Source: Dryas octopetala
Taxonomy: Eukaryota > Streptophyta > Magnoliopsida > Rosales > Rosaceae
Assembly (NCBI GenBank): GCA_963921425.1
Contig: OY992832.1
Span: forward strand, 2,852,001-2,916,000
Direction of reading: 5' to 3'
DNA length: 64,000 nt
Made by a program: the position numbers and the translations under genes. Position 1 is the stretch's first letter. Every line of letters begins with the position of its first letter. This document shows, in pieces, positions 52,011 to 63,653 of this stretch. The notes beneath the pieces are model-generated. The model did no database searches and was not told the DNA's origin. It worked only from the letters and a program-made list of their open reading frames with translations.

Positions 52011-52074
52011 TGTCTACAACAGACTGACTTCAACGGTCAGCTCCACTCACTAACGCTCGCAGACAGGCCTCCCT

Positions 52075-52079
<5 letters not shown>

Positions 52080-52111
<32 letters not shown>
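52080..52111. repeat. (CT)n microsatellite
   Basis: A CT run of about 30 bases in the leader region of the duplicated unit. Similar runs are at 53003-53041 and 53534-53554. Confidence 0.85.
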
Positions 52112-52113
<2 letters not shown>

Positions 52114-52166
52114 AAGTAGAAGAGAGAACCTTTCTCTTAGTCTTCCTCTCCAGTCAGTCTCCGACG

Positions 52167-52247
52167 GCATTCCCATTCTGGTAGCATTCCCATTCCGGTG
52201 GCGTTCCTATTCCGGTAGCATTCCCATTCCGGTGGCATTCCCATTCC
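52167..52247 (+). repeat. 17-bp minisatellite, about 4.8 copies
   Basis: Direct repeats of GCATTCCCATTCCGGTG with variants at four positions. 17 is not a multiple of three, so a protein-coding role is unlikely. The repeat is absent from the paralogous unit at 44 kb. Confidence 0.85.
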
Positions 52248-52998
52248 TCGACTCCATAGAAAGAAACCCTAATTCCGACCGGATTAATATAGTTTCCTTC
52301 CTTCATTGTGTTCTTTGTTTTATGCAATTTTTTCTGTCTGATTTTTCTTTTCCATTCCTATTCCTTGTACACTTAATGCCTCCACTCCACCACCGCCTTT
52401 CACATTCCCCAACCCAAACTCAAACTCCCGCCAGAAACCCTAATTCTGACAACGCGTCCTCTGTGACGTGGCAAGGTTCCTTCTCGTTTATTTTCATTGC
52501 TTTATTTTTGGGTGCGAGGTATGTAACCTAGCTAGGTTGGTTGTTTGGATCAGTGGCTGAGATTTGAGGACGGCCTGGTTAGCCAAGTATTTGGTGATCG
52601 TGCATTGGCGCTTGAGGGCTTGAATAGAGGAAGGCAGGTCACTGATAGGTATATGACGCCTCCTCTGAGCTCTTTTGCGATAACTGTTAGATTTACCCTT
52701 TACGTGTTAATTATGATAATTTCTTTACTAGTGTTGAGTTAATAAAGAATGGCGATGATCTACGTGTGACACGGCGCACGATTCCATGGATAGTTTCATT
52801 GGATTTCGTGATGGAGGACATAGCTTTGATCATCGACTTTGATCATGCTACTAGGCATTTGATTATGGCCTAGCAGCTATTTTTTTGGGACCTGGACAAA
52901 AAGTAGTCATATGGATGAATGTTTGGAATTGGTATTCACTGTGGGAAAACAGTTTATAATTTCAATTAATTTTTTTCCCCTGGTAATTTTTAATCACT

Positions 52999-53043
<45 letters not shown>

Positions 53044-53128
53044 TGGTTTCACGGATGATTTATGTTTTTAAGAAAAAGTTGACATGTTTCTCCTTGTCTT
53101 AGGCACACCCATCGTACAATATCAATAT
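52248..53128. other. Duplicate of the 44-kb non-coding unit
   Basis: It shares ACTCCACCACCGCC, AAACCCTAATTC and the CTAGGTTGGTTG block with 44.0-44.3 kb. Short open frames occur but none is conserved between the two copies. Confidence 0.5.
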
Positions 53129-53202
53129 GCTCTCGTAGCTCAGTTGGTTAGAGCACCCGTTTAGTAAGCAGGAGGTCTTGAGTTCGACTCTCAACAAGAG
53201 CA
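53129..53202 (+). pseudogene. Damaged tRNA-Thr (AGU) copy
   Basis: 74 nt, same length as the intact copies. The anticodon stem has GCAGG instead of GCGGG (C-A mismatch) and the acceptor 3' strand has CAAGAGC instead of CGAGAGC (C-A mismatch). Both changes are G to A and lie in stems. Confidence 0.75.
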
Positions 53203-55639
53203 AATCAAAACTACTCCATTAGTCCCTCATTCTGTGGACATTTCAGTGTTAAACTATACCAGCATTGCATTTGGATTGTCCATATGTCCCGTTTAACATT
53301 GTTACACCTGTTCGGCTATTCCTTATATTGTTTTGCCTTTAATCAAATGAAGGTGAAATGACTTATAATTGTGTGTTCACTACATGTGATTTTTATATGG
53401 CTTATGCAGACTACAATGTCTTGATGGAGCTCTCTGAGGAAATGTTGAGTGGTAAGGCATCATTGATGCATGTATCAAGAACAGATTATGAGTTTATAAT
53501 GTGCCTTCAGTTGTGAACTTCTGTGCCAAAGCACTCTCTCTCTCTCTCTCTCTCCTCTTCTTACTTATTTCTCAAATGTAGGTGATGCATGGGGAAGATT
53601 ATATCTGTTTGGGTTATCTATTTGGAATAGCTTATATATCTGACATTTCATGCTTTCATGCAAGCACTGTCTGTTTCCAGGTTTGTCCCAACTAATCATT
53701 ATTTTTTCTTTATATTATTGCTCCTATAAAGATTGTTGTCTTAAAGATTGCTCCTATAAAGATTATTATTGCTCCTATGAACATTTGATTCATGTACTTG
53801 GCAACCACACATTCCTATGTGAGATAATGTTAAATTCTTCTAGTGTTTTGTCATTATACTAAGAGGTTGAGTTGGAGGTGCTTTAAAGTTGCTATGTGCA
53901 ATAAACAGCAATTCAACAGATTTTTAAAATAAGAGAATATGATTTGAGGTTGTTGGAGTAGTGATCAGTGCTTACATTTTTCATGTCATAGTTAACTTAC
54001 TCCCATCTATATGCTAACCGTTTGTTTTTTAGACGTAAAAAATTACTAATTTTGCAGTGTGATGCATCTACATGTGAAGACAGTTGGATTGGCGCTATTC
54101 ACACTTCAACATGAACCTGTGGGCTGTGTGTCATTGAAGTTGAGAGATGCATAGATACCAATGCCAGCCTTCACAGGTTGGTGGTTACACTACCTTGATG
54201 AAATATAATTTATATCAGCTGACTGCACATATTGTTCCTCACTTTTCGGTACTTATCAAACAAATTTTGTTCTTATCTCAGTACTTCGAAGGTCTCGCAT
54301 GCCAAGTAGCAGATCATGCATTAAGCCTGGCGCTTTACTTTGCAGAGTCCATAGAATGGTGTATTCACGCTTTAGGTTAACTTCTTTGTCGATAGCATGT
54401 TTTAAATATCCTCTACAAAGTATTTAATGTATTTTTATTTTCTCTGTGTGACAGAATACCCCTCTGTGCTCCTCATATTCTGATTTCTATTGATGACAAT
54501 TGCACCAGCTTCTACAGAGAGAAGGGTTAACTTTGTGTCTCGAAGATGGAAGCATTGGGTTTGGTGAGGTTAGGTTTGGTTTTAATATTTTTCTACTTAA
54601 TCCACTCGTGTACTTAGGAAGATTATTAGACCATTCATGACTGATTGAACATGTTTCATCTCTAGATATCCACTGAGAAAAGAGAAAATCTGCTAGATTT
54701 AGAAGAGAAACTGAGGTTTCTTATTCATATGATCTCGGATCAGTTGCTTCCTTCCTCCGCTAAAGGGCTGATTTTCATATGATGCCAAGACAGAAAGCTG
54801 GTCCTGTTTCTGATACTGTCAGTTTGAAGGGGAGTATTTTTCATTTTGTGACGGGTATAATGCTGCCTGGGCTCTTATAATTACAAAATTACATACAGAA
54901 AACTGATAAGTAGGTCCCAGGAAGGCCCATGAATACTGAAGCATACATTTTATTATATCAGGAATTGGTTCATAAAGAAAATCTTACACCTTTTTTTCCC
55001 ACTACACTAAGATTACAGTTTTGGTTGTTGGAAAAAATTGCTTGATTGCTAATACATTATTGATTTCTTGGAGGTTAGTCTTTGATCAGCCTGCCATTTC
55101 AATTCACTGTGTTTTGATTGCCATTTGTTATTTTTGTCATTTTGTTCTGTGTTCTCCAATGATGAATACGATTGCACCTGAACTCTATCTCAAGAGGCTA
55201 GTTGGTGGTGGACTGGAGCATGATTATGAGATGGGAAAACAATTTAGAAATGAGGGTATTTCATATTATCTGTCATTCATTCTGCTCTGTTTTTGTTGAA
55301 TTGAATAATTAATTTTTCTCCTATTCCTATGTAAGGGAGAATCATAGGAAAAGATCCTCCTTTGCCTGCTCCTCCTCAAAACTTTTCTTTGCGATGATTC
55401 ACATACATGGTGGTGGACCTGGTTGTGGGAACTGGGAAGGTCCAAGTCATGGCTAATCGATTAATTACTGTGAGTATTCATTATCTCTAGTTGCTCGTGT
55501 CTTTTTCATGTGATCAATGAAAATTAGATATATCAATGTAGGTGGCCTCTTTAGCAAGGTAATCTTTCTGAATATTCCACTGTTGACACTTATTCTCCAA
55601 ATGAAGGTGGCTTGTTCTAATTATCTCATAATACAATAT
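53203..55639. other. Degenerate duplicated sequence with exon-like remnants
   Basis: Exon-like stretches include YFEGLACQVADHALSLALYF (about 54282-54341, after an acceptor-like TCTCAG) and STEKRENLLDLEEKLRFLIH (about 54667-54726). They may come from one lost gene, possibly the same one as the 48957-49300 fragment, but this is not established. A short ATTGCTCCTATAAAGATT-like repeat is at 53715-53780. No complete gene was found. Confidence 0.4.
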
Positions 55640-55713
55640 GCTCTCGTAGTTCAGTTGGTTAGAGCACCCGTTTAGTAAGCGGGAGGTCTTGAGTTCGACT
55701 CTCAACGAGAGCA
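55640..55713 (+). tRNA. tRNA-Thr (anticodon AGU), second intact copy
   Basis: Identical to the 45893 copy in the acceptor, anticodon and T-arms. The D-stem reads GTTC against GAGC, which still pairs with one T-G. Flanks (ATAATACAATAT before; CAAATCAAAACTACTTC after) are shared with the other copies. Confidence 0.87.
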
Positions 55714-56848
55714 AATCAAAACTACTTCAGTACTCGCTCATTCTGTGTATAGTTCAGTATTAAATGTTAAACTATACCAGCATTGCATTGTCCATATTGC
55801 CTCATCCAACATTGAGTCATCCCATCAACAGCTTCATAAATAAAATAAAAAAAATAAAAAAAAACACACACACACACACACACACACATACCATGCTTTA
55901 CCCAACCACCTTAATTCTCATTGAAATTTCCTAAATTTTGAACACCATGCATCGACTTGTATTTGGTATTCATAAATTATAGCATTTATTTGGGACTTAA
56001 ACTGGTTGATGATTGGAGTTGCTGTGTTAGGAAAATGAAATTCAATTGTTGATATTCATAGTTAAGCAAATTCCTGTGTTTACTGAGTTGGCAGTTTCAT
56101 GTGTTTCTCATTGCTGCTTTTAATATTCTGATTAGGTTGGCTTGAAGAAATATGATATAGAAGGAAACTTAAATCCTTGTGTTTACTTGATGTCTATTGA
56201 TTTGGGTATGAATGTGAATGGGCTCTTCGTTATTGATAGGCCCATTCAGGGGTAATAATTGTAGTCATATATTCATTTGGATAACATCTCATCATCAAGT
56301 TTTAGAAGATGAACACAACTAAAGATAACTTAATTTATTGTACAGAATTTATATGCATTAGTCAAAAATGGGGAACTTTGGATAGAAAAATTTATAAATT
56401 TTGATGATAATGAAAACACAAAGACTCATGAAACGGTCAACCGAAAGTAATATTATAATATACGCAGAATTGTTGAAGAACATCAGGAGGAGTCTGTAGA
56501 GACAACAAGCCAGGACCAGAGTACAATGTACTAAGTTTTTTTTTTCTTTTTTTTCTCCATATATACATATAAAATAAGAAAGACAACCATGGTAATTGTA
56601 GTAAGCCAACACCTAGTAAGTTGTAGTAATTAATTACATCATATATGCTAGACTTTTTGAATATTGTAGCAAATTACACTAGTATGTCTGGCTAGCTACA
56701 ATTTATATATAGTAGTACAAGTACATGTGTGTATATGCATATAAGTATACAACATTACGTAGAAGTTAGTCTCAAACCAATAGGCACACTGCACTGGATT
56801 TCCAATTTAGTAAAAACAATAGCATCCTCTTCTTATATAATCAAGTCC
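55714..56848. other. Intergenic DNA with (CA)n and duplicated blocks
   Basis: A CA run at 55864-55888; 55900-56270 parallels 48000-48380 and 56275-56530 parallels 43262-43400. No gene was found. Confidence 0.55.
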
Positions 56849-56941
56849 TCATTTTTCTTGCTTTGGCTCATTTAGCTCCCTGATGAAGGTATTGGTTAGA
56901 GCAGAGTCACAAACAAAAGAAGCCAACAAAAGACGCAAAAC
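56849..56941 (-). CDS. DUF674 last exon, possibly orphaned
   Basis: A TTATTGCAG acceptor, then 31 codons beginning VLRLLLASFVCDSALTNTFI and ending PKQEK and a stop. It is nearly identical to the last exons at 59847-59939 and 63549-63653. In the intact paralog this exon joins in phase 0 to an exon ending GKKE. Here the preceding gene (57173-58525) has a changed end and no clear phase-0 donor, so whether this exon is used is uncertain. Confidence 0.6.
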   Translation of the reverse strand, partial: VLRLLLASFVCDSALTNTFIRELNEPKQEK

Positions 56942-57172
56942 CTGCAATAAATAACAAATTCAAGAGTCAATTACAATTTAACTGATAACTCATCCTGAAT
57001 CTTAATAGATATCCACTAAATGACTTGAAGATTCTGAACTAGAGACACTGAGATACTCTGTGAAATATCGTCGACTGTAACAATTAAGGGTAGTGAACTG
57101 GCAAATGAGAGATGTATGCAAGATGAAAAATCATTCATTCAACTACGAAGCTAAAAAGGTTGTATGTGTGTG

Positions 57173-58525
57173 TTACAGCCAATTTATAGCAAAATCCCAA
57201 AGGACATGAAATCTCCCATCACTGCCAGATTTCATGTCAAAGATGGGAGATTTTGGTCTTACAACCAGATTGTCGGTTACAGTGAAAATTGCTGGTCCTT
57301 CCAAATATCCATAAATATTATAGTGAACGGATCTAATGACTCGTTCACCTGCCGATTTAGGGATAAGGGATCTATCAGTAGTCAACTTAAATTTACTGCC
57401 CAGATAGTAATACGAGGCCTCTTCAATTCCTAAAAGACTGTTACCATAGCAAAAACCAGGAACAACTTTGGGATTGAGTAGCATTTTCTTGTTGATATTT
57501 GACCTCATGTATTGCCCATCAAGATCCTTAACACTCTTGTACAAGTGATCAGTGCATCCTTTCCAAGAACAATTCCCCATCTGCTTTAGTATAAACCCAA
57601 GTGGTAGAGTTAGGAAATTGAAGAGTAAATTAACAAAATCCTCCCCTGCTTCTGCGTAACAAACCATCTTCTTAGATTTGCTAACAATAAGCTTGATAGA
57701 AATGTTTCCTGCTTCATTCCTTGTGTCTCCTACCATTTGAGGTTCAATACTTCTTGCTTGATTAAGATCATTTTCACTGCTCAGTTTTGGATATAGTTTA
57801 TGCTTCAGCAGGGTTGCAGTCAAAGGTGTCTTCGACACTAAGGAGCTCAGAAGTAAATTCAAAACCTGAAAAAAGACATCCAGGTAAGAAACCACCACTA
57901 CAGTTTCAGAAAAGAATAAAGGGAAATCAACAATTACCTCATCAATTCCAATACTAAAAGTCAACTCTTCAGTAGCATTCACATCTGTGACTCCAAGCTT
58001 CTTTAATAAAGAAAAGCTTGCTGCACTTATGGGAATCACTTGTAAATCATCACTAACTATAACCCTGGTTCGCCTTTTTACAAAGACGCGTCCCTTTTCA
58101 GAAGCATCTACGGCTAAATGAGTCTGCTCGTATTGCATGAGTATTCCACAGCAAGGACACTTCTCACCTGGGTAATAACTTAAGAACTCATATTTGGGGC
58201 ACAAAAAGTAGCTTATTGGCTTAGCATCATCGATATTCAACTTGAGGCACTTGCAATGAGATTCTGCCGCATTGTGGGGACGTAACAACAAGTCTCGAGT
58301 ATATTTCCAGAAATCCCGTTCACCAATATTCTCAACACTTGCATACAAATGTCTCATGCAACTTATTCCCACAGGTAGCGAATGTTTACGAGCAAGCCTG
58401 AGAATTGTTCCCATGGGCATTGTCAAGAAACTGAATAGAACATCAACAAAGTCGTTACCACACTCTATGAAGATAATTTTGTTGCTCCTCTTGTCCACCA
58501 ACGCCTTAAGGTTAATAGTAGCCAT
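57173..58525 (-). CDS. DUF674 family protein, altered C-terminus
   Basis: Exon 1 58525-57938 and exon 2 57865-57173. The 72-base intron (GAG|GTAATT to TTTTTTCAG) is itself open and a multiple of three, so an unspliced reading is also possible. DUF674 is a plant family of unknown function, with two related halves here: KALVDKRSNKIIFIECGNDF in the first and KLIVSKSKKMVCYAEAGEDF in the second, each followed by a VDVLFSFL or VNLLFNFL segment. CPKYEFLSYY...CPCCG is a Cys-rich patch. After RPKSPIF it departs from its neighbour and stops at once (DGRFHVLWDFAINWL), losing the segment leading into the last exon. The start MATINLKALV matches the paralog's position. Confidence 0.85.
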   Translation of the reverse strand: MATINLKALVDKRSNKIIFIECGNDFVDVLFSFLTMPMGTILRLARKHSLPVGISCMRHLYASVENIGERDFWKYTRDLLLRPHNAAESHCKCLKLNIDDAKPISYFLCPKYEFLSYYPGEKCPCCGILMQYEQTHLAVDASEKGRVFVKRRTRVIVSDDLQVIPISAASFSLLKKLGVTDVNATEELTFSIGIDEVIVDFPLFFSETVVVVSYLDVFFQVLNLLLSSLVSKTPLTATLLKHKLYPKLSSENDLNQARSIEPQMVGDTRNEAGNISIKLIVSKSKKMVCYAEAGEDFVNLLFNFLTLPLGFILKQMGNCSWKGCTDHLYKSVKDLDGQYMRSNINKKMLLNPKVVPGFCYGNSLLGIEEASYYYLGSKFKLTTDRSLIPKSAGERVIRSVHYNIYGYLEGPAIFTVTDNLVVRPKSPIFDMKSGSDGRFHVLWDFAINWL

Positions 58526-59846
58526 GGATTGTAAATCAGAAACTTCAGACTAAGCCGGCCCGTACAATAATACCTATTAAAACAAAAAACTACCCTTTTT
58601 CCTCATCAAATAACTGACAAATTTTGTTGTCCATTGTGACTTGGGCAAATTTTGTTGTCAACAGAGGTGAATTGTAGGGTAAAAGATCACTACTTTAAAG
58701 GTGTTGTATTGACTATTTAATTTGAATGTGAATAGAAAAAAATTAATTTATTGTAGAAAATAATAAATGGGGAATTCTGAAACACAAAATCACAATTTTA
58801 TAAAGAATTTGAATAGAAAAATTAATGCATGTTGATGATAATGAAAACACAAAGACTCATGAATTGGTCAACCGAAAGGAAGCAAACCATTGAAATTTGA
58901 AGAAGTGAAGCTGAACTCTAATACGATTTCACAATATTAATAACTTTATTAACAATACCCGAAAAGGGGATCATTGATGAAGAGGGCTGGAACCGAATAA
59001 TATGAGTAGTTGTCTCCTCCCCATGCCTCAGAAACTGCAAATTGCTCATGTGCAGCTTCATCATGGGATTACAGCCCATGGGATGTTAGAGATCAATCAC
59101 ATATACATACGTAGCTTCATGTTAATTTGTTGGGCGGGACAAAACCTGGGATTGAACTAATCCCAAGTTTGGTAGATAAAATTAGATTTTGGATCGAATT
59201 AAAAAATAATTATATCCCCCTTGGGATTAAAGGTCTGAGTATCGGGTCTGTGATTCAACTCCAAGGTAAAAATAGTAACCCGTTATCCTAAAACAAGTTA
59301 ATAACTCCAAGGTTCGGGTTCAAAGTCCAAGTTCCACATTCGGGTTCTAGGGTCTGGATTATGGGCTCCAAGCCTCCAAGGTTGTTCAGCGACTAAGGTC
59401 CCTTTTTTTCTTTCCTCTGACCATGGCTCACTGGCTCACTGGATTCAAGTTATTATTCTTAACAACAGCCAATCATCAAAACAAACGATTCATCATAAAT
59501 TTAGCATAAAGAAACTTCCAACTCCAGTAGCAATTGATCCCATGAGTAATATCTTAGGATACAAGTATTAGTATGTTAGTTGCAACAATCAAGATCATCT
59601 CTAAGGACAAGTCAAAATAAGCAAAGAGGGAATGAAGTTAACTTTCTTAATCATATTGATATCAAAGCATAAAACACTGCAGACAGACGCACAAATATAT
59701 ATAGATCTAAAACAAGACATTAAAGGTTGTTGTACAGCAAACGCAAAATCATCACCACACAAGATACAAAATCATCACCACACAATGCACTGGAGTTCCA
59801 ATTTAGTAAAACAAAAGCATCCTCTTCTTATATAATCAAGTGCTCC
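58526..59846. other. Intergenic DNA between DUF674 genes
   Basis: The upstream region of the first DUF674 gene, then AT-rich sequence. GGTCTGAGTATCGGGTCTG and similar GGGTTC-rich lines near 59240-59360 are low in coding potential. No gene was found. Confidence 0.55.
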
Positions 59847-61870
59847 TCATTTTTCTTGCTTTGGCACCTTTAGCTCCCTGATGAAGGTATTGGTTAGAGC
59901 AGAGTCACAAACAAAAGAAGCCACCAAAAGACGCAAAGCCTGCAACAAATAACATATTCAAGAGTCACCAACAATCTAAAGAATCGATAAACTCGACTTG
60001 AATCTTGATAGATAACCACTAAATCAGATGACTCCAAGCTCCAGAACTAGTCAATTGGAGGACTAGTTGTATAGGTCATTCCTTCCACCATGAAATATAG
60101 AAAACAAAATTTCCCCAGCATAGCTTAAACTTTAACTTCAACTGCATATACCAACCAGTATGGATTCGGTTCACACAAGGAGGTTTTTCAATTTTATGAT
60201 TTTTCAATATGAAGCTTTCCACCAGACTAAAAATTCAATTGAGAAAAACTTTAATTGAATCTGCAAAAATTCACTGAATTTTATGTAAATCACATAAATC
60301 CATGTCTAATGGCCTAATTAATGTCAAAAGATCTGCAAATTTAAAACCAAGGATTTTTTTTTGTAGAGATAATCGAAAATTTAAATGATAACTCACCTCC
60401 TTCTTGCCTACATGCACAATTCGGTCCTCAATATCAGTGAAAGATACCTTCAAATCGTTGAGAACAGACAGTTGAAAAATTGTAGATATCGGTCTTACAT
60501 CCAAATTGTCAGTTACTGTGAACATTGCCGGTCCTTTTAAAAATCCTCGAGCATTTTTATCATTACCATGGAGGGCTTTGGGATCCTTAACTTTTTTTTT
60601 TTTGGTAAAAGAGGGGGCTAAAAGCCCAGAGACAGGATCTATAACTTTAACTTTAACTGACTCCAGTGATTTATCAGAAGGGACAAGAGATCTATCAGCA
60701 GTTAGCTTAGAGCGTACATAATAATACGAGGCCTGCTCAATTCCTAAAAGATTGTTCTCATAGCAAAAACCAGGAACAAGTTTGGGAGTGACTAGTATTT
60801 CCTTGTGGTAATTGGAATTCAAGTGTTGCTCATCAAGTTCCTGGACACTCTTGTACAACTGATCGATGCATCCTTTCAAAGAGCCCTTCTGAATCTGTTT
60901 TAATATAAACCCAAGTGGAAGAGTCAGGAAACTGAAGAGTAAATTAACAAAATCCTCTCGTGCTTCTGCATAACAAAGCATCTTCTTAGATTTGCTAACT
61001 ATCAGCTTAACAGAAATGTTTTCATCTTCCTCAATCATAGTGTCTTCAAACATTTGAGATCCAATACATACTCCTTGATTAAAATTTAAATCTACCAAAT
61101 TTGGTATAGATTTATTCTTCAGCAGAGTCTCAGTCAAAGGTGTCTTTGATACTAACGAGCTCATAAGCAAACTCAAGACCTGGAAAAACATATCAGGTAA
61201 GAAACTACAGCTACAGTTACAACAAAAAATAAGGTATAAAATCAAGCTATCAAAAATCAACTACCTCATCAAATCCAATATCTAACGTCAGCACCTCCGT
61301 AGTATTCCCATCCTTGATTCCAAGCTTGGTAAATAACGAAATGCTTGCTGGACTTAATGGGGGCATCACTTGTAAATCATCAGTAATTGTAAGCCCAGCT
61401 CGCCCTTTTACGAAGATGCCTCCAACTTCAGAAAAAGCCACTGAAAGATTCATCTCCCGATTCATCACAGACCAAGAGCAAGGACAAGGGGTATTTTTAT
61501 CATAAGCAACGAAGTCCGTACAATTACGAGAGCACAAAAAGTAGTGTGTTGGCTCTCCATTGTCAATTTTCAATTTGAGGTTCTTGCAATGAGATTCAGC
61601 GGCATTGCGGGGAAGTAACAACATGTCTCTACAAGCATTTGAGCGGAAATCTTGTAAATCAATTTTCTCAACACTTTGATACAAATTCTTCATGCAACCT
61701 ATTTCCACTGGTACTGAATGATTACGGGCAAGCTTGACAATAGTTCCAATGGGGATTGTCAAGAAACTGAAGAGAACATCAATAAAATCATTACCAGACT
61801 CTATGAAGATAACTTTGTTGCTCTCCTTGTCCACCAAGGCCTTCAAGCTAATTGAAATTCCAGGAGCCAT
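59847..61870 (-). CDS. DUF674 family protein, complete
   Basis: Three phase-0 exons, 61870-61265, 61179-60397 and 59939-59847, encode 493 residues. The layout is two DUF674 halves: KALVDKESNKVIFIESGNDF and VDKxSNK-like motifs first, KLIVSKSKKMLCYAEAREDF second. A Lys-rich insertion (FTKKKKVKDPK) absent from the paralog at 57.2 kb is fixed in exon 2. The last exon ends FIRELKVPKQEK. The start at MAPGISISLK was chosen because CAATCCATGGC aligns with the paralog's start; an in-frame ATG 14 codons upstream (61912) is possible. The family function is unknown. Confidence 0.9.
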
Positions 61871-63548
61871 GGATTGTAAGTACAACTTCTGACTAAACCT
61901 GCTGCAACTCAAGCCTCTGTCAGCTCGCGTAGCTCACGCCGTCGACGACACCTCCCGCAACCAAGGCTCCGGAGCTCCGTCTTCTCGCGCCGGTTCTCCG
62001 CTGCCAAGCCCGACCCGATGGTGCCCAGCCACCTAGCTCGACAACACCCAGCTCGCTGCCACCAGCTCCCCGGCGAAGAAGAAGCAGACAAATACAATAC
62101 TGGCTTTTCTGATTTTGAGAACCAGGTGAGAGACAGAAGAAAGGAAAGAGAAAGAAGAAAAGAAAAAGGAAGAGGAAGAATAAAGAAATGAAAAGAAACT
62201 TAAGCAATAAACCTAAGCAAGTTCCAATGTTATTAATTTATGGATTCTTTGTGTTATTTGCTAACTGGGCAGGATCTTGGTGTTTGCAAAAGGGCATTTG
62301 TGGGTTTTTCCATTTGCTTTAAATTGGGTTTCTCCAACGTTTCAACTTTCAACATTAAGCTGATTAATTTCTGTCAAATTGTAAATAGGGTTTGTCCATA
62401 ATAAGATTTAGCGTTAAATATCAACTTCCAACCTCCACTAATGCCAGACAATTCAAATTAATTATTCATTAAATGATCTTATTCTTTCTTTTTCTTTTTT
62501 ATGTGACCTTGACTGTTGAAGTACAGTAAATGGGAAATGGAGGTTGCACTTTGTACATTTGGTGACAAGACTATAAAGCAATAAAATGTTCATCAATTGG
62601 TGCAAATTTGTACATTCCAGAAATGTTGCACTTTTTTCCTTGAATTTAATATTTCATCCCCATCAGATCAATGTAATTATAAGTACTTTTCTCCTAGCTT
62701 GTTTGTTCCAACTATTGCTTTCTCAGAATTTTATATATTTATAGGAGTTTTTAGACGATGAAAAGAGAACAATAAGTAATAATAAGTACTTTCAATCAAG
62801 TTATCCGACGAGGAAGAAGATGCAACGAGCCAAATTAAAAATAAATTCATAATTTGATAAAAGAATTTGAAAAGTCAAACAATTAATTCCACATGCCCAT
62901 TCACACCATTTGAAACAAATTCCAACACAAATAAATGTAATTAGTAAGATTATGAGTCTCCAGAGGCAATCAAAGCGACGCCCATTTGTTGCTGCACTTG
63001 ACTGTTGGGATTGCTTCTAAAATTGTAACTACGCATTAATACAGATTTCAGATCGTCTTTCAGTACCAGAAGTGGAAACAAAAATGTTTTAAGATTAATT
63101 TCCAACCAATATTGATAATAAAGCATGGGATACTGCTAATTCAGTAAATAACAAATAAGTGGGTGTTGTTTTCTTTTTCTTAATGATCATGGCTTATGGT
63201 TCATGGTTCATGGTTCATGGCTACATCAATCATAAGTTGTATAGCTGAGTTTTGAGTATTCTTCCTCAAAATGGCTTGAATTAACACAATTACATGCCGG
63301 TTGCCTGCATTTTTCCAGGAATTTTTTGGTCAATGCCTAGTTTTATAAAGGACAAAAAGAGAGAAACACAGAGAAGTCGGATAGAATATTTCGGGTTTTC
63401 TACAGCAAACCCAGAATTTATAATATAGTATGGTATTAGGCTAATAGCAACACTCTAAAAAGGTCAAACAAGTATTCTCACAAAAAAATGCATACTGGAG
63501 TTCCAGTTTGTAACAACAGCATCTGATGTAATCAAGCTCATCAAGCTC
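61871..63548. other. Intergenic DNA between DUF674 genes
   Basis: A GC-rich patch at 61915-62090 is probably the leader and promoter of the second DUF674 gene. The rest is AT-rich. ATGGTTCATGGTTCATGG short repeats lie near 63195-63220. No gene was found. Confidence 0.55.
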
Positions 63549-63653
63549 TCATTGTTCTTGCTTTGGCTTTTTGCACTGCTGATTTGGCTCCCTAATGAAG
63601 GCATTCGTTAGAGCAGATTCACAAACTAAAGAAGCCACCAAAAGACGCAAAGC
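63549..63653 (-). CDS. Third DUF674 gene, last exon only
   Basis: A TGTTACAG acceptor, then 35 codons beginning ALRLLVASLVCESALTNAFI and ending KKPKQEQ before the stop. The rest of the gene would lie to the right, beyond the window edge. It has four extra codons before PKQE compared with the other two last exons. Confidence 0.8.
   Translation of the reverse strand, partial: ALRLLVASLVCESALTNAFIREPNQQCKKPKQEQ

Noticed and set aside
52232..52531. 99-codon open frame after the minisatellite
   Set aside because: The frame is not kept in the paralogous 44-kb unit and crosses likely splice sites; no recognisable domain.
61909..62207. Minus-strand open frames upstream of the second DUF674 gene
   Set aside because: Low-complexity Phe/Leu and Arg/Gly-rich translation of a T-rich and GC-rich leader; the paralog's start lies downstream.
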